Positions 27,243 to 35,698 of a DNA stretch of 64,000 nt are shown here, piece after piece. The position numbers were made by a program, and so were the translations under genes. Every line of letters begins with the position of its first letter. Within the stretch, counting starts at the first letter, position 1. Origin of the DNA: Cavia porcellus (taxonomy: Eukaryota; Chordata; Mammalia; Rodentia; Caviidae); NCBI RefSeq assembly GCF_034190915.1, contig NW_026947493.1, forward strand, positions 40,480,501 to 40,544,500, given 5' to 3'. Under the pieces are notes generated by a model, which was given only the letters and a program-made list of their open reading frames with translations, was not told the origin of the DNA and ran no database searches.

Positions 27243-27259
27243 TATTCTCCGTACTATCT
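27243..27259. repeat. Target-site duplication, left copy (17 bp)
   Basis: TATTCTCCGTACTATCT, identical to 30529-30545, sits directly beside the A-rich 3' end of the HAL1-type element. Confidence 0.95.
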
Positions 27260-28621
27260 TTTTTTTAATTTTTTTTTTAATTTTTATTTAAGGAGAAAAG
27301 AAAAGAAAGAAAAAAAAAAAACAGTGAAGGGGTACAAGTTATACAGATTTACTGAATAAAAAAATGCGCAGTAGGAAATCACTAGTTAATGGATTACATA
27401 TTGCCATCTTAGATATAATTGTTCAAGTCACAAAATTAAAGCTTGTAGAGTGGACATTCCAACAATGATACTGCAAACAGTTCTGTTCAATGATACAATA
27501 AAACTCTGTGATATCATTTTCTATCTTATACATTTAAATATACATGCAGTTATATAGTTTAGAGCACTCTCTTTTCCTCTCTTTTGTACAGTGACTATTA
27601 CACATTTTGGGTTTCATTGCTCCCACGGTTCTTGTTGCTTTTTTGGAAGAGAGTAAAACCAAATGTGACATAACAGAACAGAATCGGTCAAGTCAAAAGG
27701 GTGGACATAATAGATAATATAAAAACATAATACAAGGTGATCAACAATGGTTACCATAATGCCTCCCGCTATTTCTAATAGAATTGCCTATATCATTAGT
27801 TGTAATACAATTGAACAAAACCGTAAAGAATAAAACCGACAAAACCAAAACATTGGAGATATTGTAGGTCTTCAAAAGTAGATAAAAGTCAACGAGAATG
27901 GGCGTTATAATGAATCTCATTATCTTCTCAGCTGATGCCTAAACTTTCGAACCTGATACTATCCAGCAAAACAGAATATAGGAACCTCAGTCAAAAACAA
28001 GATGGTGAGAGTAATACAGGGCTTCAAATCGAGATAATAGAAAGTCAGAGTGGGTTACTATATTATATCCTGCTATATTTTTCCCTTTAATTAAATGGAT
28101 AAAAATAAAAAAGTAAATAATGGAGTGGAGATTGAGAAAAAAGAGGGCATAACAGCGAAACAGGGCAGATCAAAACATAACCATTTAAGCAGAATAGTGT
28201 TTCACCACCAGCTAATCCTGACCCAAAAATAGTTACCATATTGACTCCCTCCCTGAAGTCCTTGAGTACAACTTCATATACTGTAGCATTAAGTATATCA
28301 AAACAATGTAAATCCATTTAAGAGAATGACAGCATTATAGAGTATTTAAAATCGACTAACAGAAAATGAACAATGGTCTCTGTATAATCTCCTTGTCTTT
28401 AAAAGGTTTTTTCTTATACTATCTTACATAGCAAAATCCAATAAGATACAACCTGTTTAGACCATTGGAGACAGAAGAACAAAAGCTAGATGAGACTTCA
28501 AAACAAGATGGTACTAAATCAGCATTACCTATTAAGATGTCATTTTCTCCAAAAAAAGCTGTTCCTATCATCCAATCTTCTCTGTCTCATTTCTGTTGAG
28601 CTCTTTTTCTGTCAGTAGCTG
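27260..28621 (-). repeat. Modular 3' tail of the half-L1 (six units of about 155 bp)
   Basis: A degenerate unit containing CTTCAAAA..AGAT..AG..AAATCAACAATGG.TTACCATA recurs. The 'CAACAATGG' anchor or its equivalent lies at 27742, 27889, 28044, 28222, 28364 and 28517, giving spacings of 147, 155, 178, 142 and 153 bp. A unique 3' terminal stretch (27,260-27,730) follows, ending in an A-rich tail. The same tail, in the opposite orientation, follows ORF2 in L1-D (58.9-60.3 kb). Confidence 0.75.
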
Positions 28622-29674
28622 TCAGTTTGTCTTCTTCATTTTGTTCTCTGCTCCATTCGTTGTGGCCTCCCCGCCCCTATTTCTGGGTTCTTTGTATTTT
28701 TCTTTTTTTAGAATATCCTGCAATACTTTCTGTAGGGTTGAATTGGTGGTTGCAAATTCCCCCAGTTCCTCTTTATCTTGGAAGCACCTCGTTTTTCTAT
28801 CAATTTCCAGGGACAGTTGTGCAGGATATCTCAATCTTGGCTGTAGATTATTATCTTTCAAAGCTTGAATTATTTCTCCCCATGCTCTTCGTGATTTGAT
28901 GGTTTGTGAAGAGAAATCTGCTGTAATTCTGATGGGTCTTCCCTTGCAAGTGATCTGTTTCTTGTCTCTTACAGCTTTTAATATTCTGTTCTTGTATTGA
29001 ATTTCTGGAATTTTTATTATTATATGCCTGGGTGTTTCTCTGTTAGGGTTGTAGGTAGCTGGGGTCCTGTATGCCTCATACATTTGAGTATCTTTACCTT
29101 TTGCTAAATTAGGAAAATTCTCCTGGATTATTTCTGTGAGTAGCTTTTGTAGTTCACTTGTTTGTGTCCCTACTTCTTCTTTTATGTTCTTAATCCTTAA
29201 GTTATGGCTCCTCTTATCATCTTCTTGTCTTTGTATTATTGCTGTGTGTTTCTTTGTTATTTTTAAGAAGTTTTTCATTTCATTCTCCCATGTTTCAAGT
29301 CTGCCCTCCAATTCAGATAGTCTGTCCTTAGTTTCTTTCAAGCTGTTATGCCAGTCTTGGGTAGACTTCTTGATTTCTTGATAGTCCCTTTGCACCTGCT
29401 TCACATACTCAATGCTTTCTCTGTTTTCTCCATCAAGCAATTCTCCCCTCTTTTTCTGTTCTTCCATTCCACCATCTGCTTTTTCCTGGGTGGTGCTTAG
29501 CATTTCTCTAACTATTCTGCATACTTCTAGCTTCAGGTCATTGATAACTTCATTCCTGAATTGGTCTATGAGGCTCTCTAAATGGCGCTTAATGTATATT
29601 GGTGCAGTGTCCCCTATTGCCTGATTCTCAGGATTGGGGGTCGAGGAGCCTTTTTTGTTGCTTCCCTTCCCCAT
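28622..29674 (-). CDS. L1 ORF1 protein (ORF1p), intact, 350 aa
   Basis: An uninterrupted frame encoding the L1 nucleic-acid chaperone, which in L1 forms trimers that coat element RNA in the cytoplasm. The length fits the family (about 340-370 aa). It starts MGKGSNKKG, like other L1 ORF1 proteins. A Lys/Glu/Leu-rich heptad region at about residues 75-150 should form the coiled coil. The RRM spans about 155-252 (NLRIKNIKEE near the start, RHIIIKIPE near 216-224). The C-terminal domain spans about 253-326 and includes SRRAW (261-265) and RLRYPA (280-285), the most conserved part. The tail is basic (about 324-350). The Met at 29674 is chosen because it gives the family N-terminus. It is the only ORF in its element. 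Among the L1 frames in this window it is the only one without a stop or frameshift. Confidence 0.93.
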   Translation of the reverse strand: MGKGSNKKGSSTPNPENQAIGDTAPIYIKRHLESLIDQFRNEVINDLKLEVCRIVREMLSTTQEKADGGMEEQKKRGELLDGENRESIEYVKQVQRDYQEIKKSTQDWHNSLKETKDRLSELEGRLETWENEMKNFLKITKKHTAIIQRQEDDKRSHNLRIKNIKEEVGTQTSELQKLLTEIIQENFPNLAKGKDTQMYEAYRTPATYNPNRETPRHIIIKIPEIQYKNRILKAVRDKKQITCKGRPIRITADFSSQTIKSRRAWGEIIQALKDNNLQPRLRYPAQLSLEIDRKTRCFQDKEELGEFATTNSTLQKVLQDILKKEKYKEPRNRGGEATTNGAENKMKKTN

Positions 29675-30099
29675 ATTTTCTGTTCCTTATAAAATGTAAT
29701 CTTACACAGGAGGCCCAGCTTCCCTGCCTGTCAGCCACAGCTTGATCAAATTGCGCTGGTTAGTTGTTCCCACTCACCGCTGCGCCCCAGGGAGTTGCGG
29801 AGGAGGCAGCCTACGCGGGAGTCAGTCGCTCCTCCGGGCCACCGTCAGGCTCTGGGATCTGGGCTAGGCCAGCCTAGGGAGTCCGCGAGCAGCGTCCCTC
29901 CGGCCAGGCACCTTTCACCAATCCCGTCCGAGAGGGAAACGTGCGGCTGCAGTTGCCACCGCGCCCTGCTCTTACAGGACTGCCCGTGCCCAGAAAAACC
30001 TCCGCTGGAGTCAAACTGCGGTAGGGAGTCAGTTCCTCGCTCACCTCGCCACCAGTCAGCCTTCCTCCCTGTCCGTCGCGTTTCCGACTCCGTTCGCAG

Positions 30100-30320
30100 A
30101 CTCCCGTTCCCAAGCCTCTGCGCGTCTCTCCTTGCCGAGCCGCTGTGGAGGTAGCCGGCCGCCGGGCGGCGGGAAATCCAAACCACGGTTTCCAATGGCG
30201 TGGGAACTCCGTTCCCAAAGCTCGGCGGTCGCGTCTCTCTTTGCCGAGCTGCTGTGGAGGCGCCGGCCGCCGGGTGGCGGGAAATCCAAACCGCGGTTTC
30301 CAATGGCGCGGAGTCGAGCC
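30100..30320 (-). repeat. 109-bp tandem promoter monomers (two units)
   Basis: The string CGCGTCTCTC.TTGCCGAGC starts at 30121 and again at 30230, and both copies run on through GCTGTGGAGG, GCCGGCCGCCGGG and GGGAAATCCAAACC. The units are about 90% alike and resemble L1 promoter monomers in arrangement. Confidence 0.85.
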
Positions 30321-30506
30321 TCCACACCGAGATTTTTCTGTTCCTATTTTAGCGCCAGGACTGTATTCCAAGTTGGATTCTCTCAGTCCAGTTCGTTCCT
30401 GAGTCAGCAGAGCATATCTCTACTGGTTCGTATCTCCTTAGTCCGCATCATTCCTGGCCTCTGAGCCGAGCCTTTAGAGAGCGTTCAGTAGTTGCTGTTG
30501 TCTGTC

Positions 30507-30517
30507 CGCCATGTTCT
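30507..30517 (-). promoter_or_regulatory. YY1-like site near the element's first base
   Basis: On the minus strand it reads GAACATGGCGG, about 12-22 nt from the first base (30,528). It matches the ATGGCGG core of YY1 sites and sits where human L1 carries its start-positioning YY1 site. Function inferred. Confidence 0.5.
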
Positions 30518-30528
30518 CTCTTCTCCTC

Positions 30529-30545
30529 TATTCTCCGTACTATCT
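30529..30545. repeat. Target-site duplication, right copy (17 bp)
   Basis: TATTCTCCGTACTATCT, identical to 27243-27259, at the 5' end of the minus-strand half-L1. Confidence 0.95.
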
Positions 30546-31189
30546 AGGGCTGGTCTCCTTAGATGTTGTGTATTTGTTGGAAGCTTCATGGTTTTCTTGG
30601 CCTGTAGTTTTTCCCTAGGACTTGAACAATGGCCAAGGTATCTAAGAAATTTAAGTGTAAGAAGACATCAGCTGTCTATATTAGAACCAGTTAAAAAACA
30701 ATATGAGTCCGTTCAGGAAAGGAATATACATCAGTCCAAGTGGAGATATAAATACTCAGCTACAACAGATACCAGGTAACTAGGATACTAGGAGTGTTCA
30801 TGTGGTAAGTGAAGCTGAAAACTATCAGACTTAACCAGGGAGGGCCTGAGCTTCTGGAATGTGATAGATAGAAGGCTACCTTCCAAAGGGATATCAGTCA
30901 TGTTACAGCCAGAAAGAAGGGTCTAGATTTTTTACAAATCTTTTGAGAGTATTATTTACCTTTCCTTTGAAGACTTTCAGGAGGATAACTCTACTGCATT
31001 GGCAGCTGTGTGGTTGTAGTGGCTCAATTACATAGTACTCTCATTGTGGTTTTTCAGTCTATATTTTTTATCTCATGTACACGCTATTAGGGTCCTCAAG
31101 TCCCACTGACCTTTTAACTTCAAATCATTGCATTTTTATGATCTCAACTTTCTTTCATAGATACAGTTTTACACAATTCCCTTCTTCAT
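30546..31189. other. Unassigned sequence
   Basis: No gene or repeat recognised. Confidence 0.5.
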
Positions 31190-31362
31190 AATGTGCCCAG
31201 GTTTCTATAATTTGAATCTTAAATGCCCCATAAGACCATACGTTAAAGACTTGGTCTCCAGGTAGGCACTACTGGGAGATGGTGTCACCATGAAAAGTTG
31301 AAACCTAGGGCAGGTCTTTAGGTGACTAAGAACATGCCTTGATGAGGATTGTGGTAACTAAA

Positions 31363-31425
<63 letters not shown>

Positions 31426-31625
31426 AGTTGAAAAAATTTACTCTGGCATGTCATATTTTAACATGATATGTTGCTTCACTGCAGAACCACCACCTTCCAA
31501 AACAAGACCAACTAGTTATACACTAGAACCTCTGAAACTGAGTAAATAAACATTTCATTTTTATCAACTGATTATTTCAGGTATTTGACATGATTTGACA
31601 TGATGATAGAAAGCTGACTAATGCA
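31190..31625 (+). mobile_element. Old LTR-like repeat carrying a (CT)n microsatellite
   Basis: Begins near 'AATGTGCCCAGGTTTCTATAATTTGAATC'. It has '..CTTGGTCTCCAGGTAGGCACTACTGGGAGATGG' in the middle and 'GAAACTGAGTAAATAAACATTTC...GATAGAAAGCTGACTAATGC' at the end, a recurrent mammalian repeat pattern. A CT run of about 28 units lies at 31367-31422. Confidence 0.55.
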
Positions 31626-31859
31626 CATGCCATGTGTTATTTTTCTTGGGCTAGTTGTCTCTGAGATGACTTTTCTTCTTAGGTACTCAGTCATTCAGTC
31701 CATCCACCCATGCAATCAACAGAGCATAACACTTTGGGACAGTCATACCTTCCTGAGACGTCATAAGATCCTTTTTCTCACAGGGCTGATTTCAGTGACA
31801 GGACAGTAAACAGAGAGAGTAAAGGGCTTTAGCTTAGCTGGACTGGTCCAAGTCTTCAC

Positions 31860-32245
31860 TGAGAAGCTATATGCCAAAGTAATTTACTATGGGTTGTTTA
31901 AACAACAGAAACATATTTTCTCACAATTCTGGAGGTCAGAAGTCCAAGATCTAGGCAATAATCACTATGGTTTTATCTTAAAGTTCTCTCTTTGACATAT
32001 AGATGCCAGTCTTCTCACTGCATCTTCTCTACAGGTACATCTCTATAAGTAAATTTCTATGTAATTACTTAATTTCTTTTTCTTATAAGGACACTTGGCA
32101 GGTTGGATTAAAATCCAATCTGATGAGCTTATTTTAGTTAATTACTTCTTTAAATATTACACATTTAATACAACCATGAACTGAATGATATCCCCAAATA
32201 TCATATTTCGAAGCTCTAATTCTAATCTGAATGTATACTAACACC
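31860..32245 (+). mobile_element. MLT1-like LTR (MaLR)
   Basis: 'TAATTTACTATGGGTTGTTTAAACAACAGAAACATATTTTCTCACAATTCTGGAGGTCAGAAGTCCAAGAT' is the diagnostic start of MLT1-type LTRs, followed by 'TCTTATAAGGACACTTGGCAGGTTGGATT'. The end is approximate and runs into the repeat at 32,170. Confidence 0.7.
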
Positions 32246-33180
32246 TCTTTATCTGTAGAAAGTATGTTTCAGGACCCTTAGTGGATGCCTGATGCTACAG
32301 ACATAGTTAGTCTCAAACCTTGTAAATACTATGCTTCTTTTTGTGTATAGATTACAGCCCTTATCACACACTGTAGCTTTATCATTTATAGTTCATAAAA
32401 GTTATAGTTTTCCTTCTTCATAATCCCAGGCAAAAATTTTATTTTTATGGATCTTCATAACCTCAGTATTTTTTAATTTCCTTAAATAAATAAAACTTTT
32501 CCTTTTTCACTTGCAGGAAACACTTTGTGGCTTCTTTTGATATACGCAAATTGCCAATGTCATTGCACTAGTGCTTTAAGGTCAGTTTTAAGAACAGTAA
32601 ACATTATAATACCAAACAAACATAATACCAACACAAGATGATAGCTAACTGACTACTAGGCAGTAAAACACACAGTAAGGATACTTAGAACAAAGATTGA
32701 TTCACGGTGGAAAAGAACTGAGCATTACAAGAGTTCTTCACAATATTCAGAAAAATATGTAATTTAAAACTTATGAATTGTTTATTTCTATAATTTTCTT
32801 TTTAATATTTTAGGGTATAGTTAATGGGTGACTGAGACAAACGAAAGTGAAACCACAAGAGAAGATGACTGTAAAATTTGCAGAGTGGAAAATTAGGGAG
32901 ATGAATAAAGTTAAACAAGATCGTAAGTATGAGACTTAAATTCAATTTGACATTGTCCTTATAAGAAGAGATACTAGAAATACAGGCCCAGAAGAAAGGC
33001 TCTGTTGGGAAATGGCAGTGAAACAGCCGTTTGGAAGACAAAGAGAGAGACTAGGAAGAAAGTATACATTCTCACAATTTGAACTTGGATTTCCATCTGC
33101 CAGAACCACAATAAAGTAAATTTCTGTTATTTGTGCCACCTAGTGTATGGTATTCAACCTTGTTGTGTCTTGCAGAATCA
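32170..33180 (+). repeat. Old mammalian repeat split in two by a Tigger insertion
   Basis: The first part (32,170-32,247) has 'AACTGAATGATATCCCCAAATATCATATTTCGAAGC'. The second (about 32,930-33,180) has 'TGTCCTTATAAGAAGAGATACTAG' and ends 'AATAAAGTAAATTTCTGTTATTTGTGCCACCTAGTG'. Together they form one familiar mammalian repeat interrupted by 32,248-32,878. Family not named. Confidence 0.55.
32248..32878 (+). mobile_element. Tigger/MER2-type DNA transposon remnant
   Basis: Starts 'CCTCTTTATCTGTAGAAAGTATGTTTCAGGACCC'. It contains 'TGTGGCTTCTTTTGATATACGCAAATTGCC' and the highly characteristic 'AATTTAAAACTTATGAATTGTTTATTTCT..AATTTTC..TTTAATATTTT', and ends '..GTGACTGAGACAAACGAAAGTGAAACCACA'. The ends are imperfect inverted repeats. 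No transposase frame remains. Confidence 0.75.
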
Positions 33181-33779
33181 TGCAGTTATATCTGAATTGC
33201 CACACTAGAATTCAGAAATTGAACATATGACTTTTATGTTAGACACAGTTTAGACTGTAACAGGTGGCTAAATAAAGTAAAGGCTGCCTAGAAAATATTT
33301 CCAAAATAGTGCCTCAAGAATACCACAAATGCTCTCAAGGCAGGGATAAGTTCTCCAAAGACAGAGTGATTTCTCCACAAACCTACTGTTATGATAATAA
33401 AACATTTTAAAGAAGGGAGTGATAGACAGCAATGTAGAAAGGGGAGACAAGGCCAGGTCATGAGGGACTATACTAAACCTAGTGAGAAGGCTGAATCTCC
33501 TTGAATCAGTGGCAACCTTGGATAGCATTCAACAAATGAGTTAAATGATCTAATTTTGCTTCCAAAAGATTATTGGGAAAATGACAGAGTGGTAAGCAGC
33601 AGAGAAAAGGATTGAGAACTGGTGGCTAAACACTGGAATATAGCAATGTGAGGAAAGCAAGTAGGAGGCAAGTGGGTTTCAGGAACCCAGAAGTGATCTG
33701 AAGCAAAAACAGAAATCTATGGGGAGAGAGAAGAGACAAACTTAAAAAAAAAAAAAAGGAGGAAGCAAGTGATGTTTTC
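33181..33779. other. Unassigned sequence
   Basis: Nothing recognised; an A run lies at about 33744-33757. Confidence 0.45.
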
Positions 33780-34770
33780 TCCTTGAGCCTAGACTCCTTG
33801 CAGGTGAGGAGAAATTGGAAACTGCAGTTGCTCAGTGACTGTGGTGACCACAGAGGCGGCTGGGCCCAGAGGTTGGTGATCCCCTAGAAGCACACAAGTG
33901 GAGGAGGGTGGTGGACAGCAGTGAAGTGCAGTGCTGGTGAGTTGTTCTGGTCAGAAATCCCACAAGAGAGAGTAGTTGATTGGGGGACTTCTTGGATAGG
34001 AGCCCCCAGAGCCCAAGACCCTAAGTGACTGCTGGCTCCACCTAGTGGCTTCTAACAGAGCCCTCAGGGAAAAGAGACTGCAGCAAGCTGGGTAGGCCTT
34101 GTTGTAGCCTGACAGCCAGAGACCAATCTGCGCTGCAGTGAAAACAAGGATGTAGGTTGCTAGCGTTGTCCTCTGCCACACCTTGGAGCTGCAATTGGCA
34201 TGCTGGGTTCATCTACATGGATTGGACTCTGCCAGTATTTTGCACCAGTGTCAGCAGACACCAACCTTGAAGTGGACATTTTTTCTTCTTCATTTCTTAT
34301 TTTATTTTTTAGTACTTTTCTTTCCCTCTTGTCTTTTTTTATTGGTTTATTCATCATTGTTCTTGTTTTAATATTAGTGTGAACATGGCTAATAGTTTTT
34401 TCATTGTTTTTGTTAGGTTCTGTTCTTGTTTTTATTGTTTCCTTCTAATCCCTCCGGCACCCCCTGCCGCTTTCTTATGCACATTTTGCAGAATTGTGAG
34501 ATTTGCTTTTGTCTTCCAGCCCTACTTCTAATCTCTCCCCTTTCCTCTATTTATTTCCTCCAATCCCTTCAAAATTTCTCCCCTGAGAGTAAATGTATAA
34601 TTTTCTAGAATTCACGATATAATGAAAAATCTGGTTCATATATTTAAAGATGTCAAATTAATACTTGCCTCAATCTGTAATTTTCTAGGGAGCATTTAAC
34701 ACTTATTATTGCTGATTATACCACTTTAGCTAGGGTGACTTGTTTTAACCAGTTCTTGATATATAAAGAT
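33780..34770. other. Unclassified region: GC-rich half then T-rich half
   Basis: 33,780-34,270 is GC-richer; 34,280-34,610 is strongly T-rich and pyrimidine-rich. It leads directly into the plus-strand L1 3' tail at 34,775. It could be a non-LTR 5' UTR or an LTR, but I see no target-site duplication and no ORF. Short frames on both strands are not convincing. Confidence 0.35.
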
Positions 34771-34774
34771 TAAG

Positions 34775-35698
34775 TCATGTTATCTTGTGGTGAAACTCTA
34801 TGTTGCTTAAATTGTTTGGATCTGACCTGTATTGTTATGATGTTATATCGTCTTTTATCTCAATATCCCCCTTTTTAAAAATTTATTTTTTAATTAAGCA
34901 GAAAAATTTTAAAAAATCAGCAGGATATATTATAATAACTTTTAAATTTCCTGATAACTCGATTTGAAGCCCTGTATTGCTCTCACTATCTTGGTTTGAC
35001 TGATTTTACTCTATTCTGTTCTGTTGATAGTACCAAGTTTGAGGGTACAGGCAACTACTTTGAAGTCAATAAGATTCACTATGATGCCCATTCTGGTTTG
35101 ACTTTTATCTTCTTTTGAAGTTCAGTAGTGTCTCCAATGTTTAGGTTTTATTGGTTTTGTTCAGTACAGTTTTGTTCAATTTTACTATATCTGAAGATAT
35201 AGACAATTCTTTTTAAGGTAGCAAAGGCATTATGGTAACCATTGTTGATTAACTTGTATTCTGTTTTTATATCATGTACTATGTTCATCCTTTGTTTTGA
35301 CTGACTGCTTTGTTTTGTCACATTTGGTTTTATTCTCTTCCAAAAAAAAAAATGTAATAAGAACTGTGGGAGTAATAAAATCCAAAATGTGTAAATGTTA
35401 TTGTAAAGAAGAGAGGAAAAGAAATTGCTCTAAAGGACACAACTACAAGTGTGTTTAGGTGTATAAGATAGATGACCATGTTACTAAGTTTTGTTGGATC
35501 ATTGAACACAACTGTCTACAGCCTCTCTGTTTGAATGTCTACTTTGTATGCTTTAATTTTGTGACTTGAACAACTATTTCTCCAATGACAATATGTAATC
35601 TATTAACTAGTGAATTCTTACTATTTTTCGAAATTCTGTATTACTTGTACCCTTTTACTGTTTTGTTACTCTTTAAATAAAATTTTAAAAAAAATAAT
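34775..35698 (+). mobile_element. L1/HAL1 3' tail, plus strand, with A-rich end
   Basis: Aligns closely with 59,375-60,300 (for example CTATGTTGCTTAAATTGTT, GACCTGTATTGTTATGATG, AAGTTTGAGGGT and GATTCACTATGATGCC) and ends AATAAAATTTTAAAAAAAAT. No ORF attached. It abuts the broken end of L1-B, which runs the other way. Confidence 0.85.

Larger units (their letters stand above)
27260..30528 (-). mobile_element. Half-L1 (HAL1-type) retrotransposon, complete, 3.27 kb
   Basis: Bounded by a perfect 17-bp target-site duplication and an A-rich 3' end with an AATAAA signal. In order on the minus strand: a CpG-rich 5' UTR of about 850 bp (30,528-29,675), an intact L1 ORF1 (29,674-28,622) and a 1.36-kb modular 3' tail (28,621-27,260). 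There is no ORF2 and no space for one; the tail starts within about 50 bp of the ORF1 stop. ORF1-only L1 derivatives (HAL1) are known from several mammals, so the class is established; this copy and its tail are described from the sequence. It must rely on reverse transcriptase in trans. The perfect duplication, intact frame and retained CpGs suggest a recent insertion. Confidence 0.9.
29675..30528 (-). promoter_or_regulatory. CpG-rich 5' UTR/internal promoter of the half-L1
   Basis: Very GC- and CpG-rich (most strongly 29,790-30,330), unlike the AT-rich surroundings. L1-class elements carry their RNA polymerase II promoter in this position. It contains a tandem 109-bp repeat (30,100-30,320) and a YY1-like site close to the 5' end. 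Several overlapping frames of 85-165 codons on both strands are probably by-products of the GC content. Confidence 0.75.

Noticed and set aside
29845..30371. Overlapping minus-strand frames of 160 and 165 codons in the half-L1 5' UTR
   Set aside because: They overlap each other and an antisense frame in very GC-rich repeated DNA with few chance stops, and have no recognisable domain.
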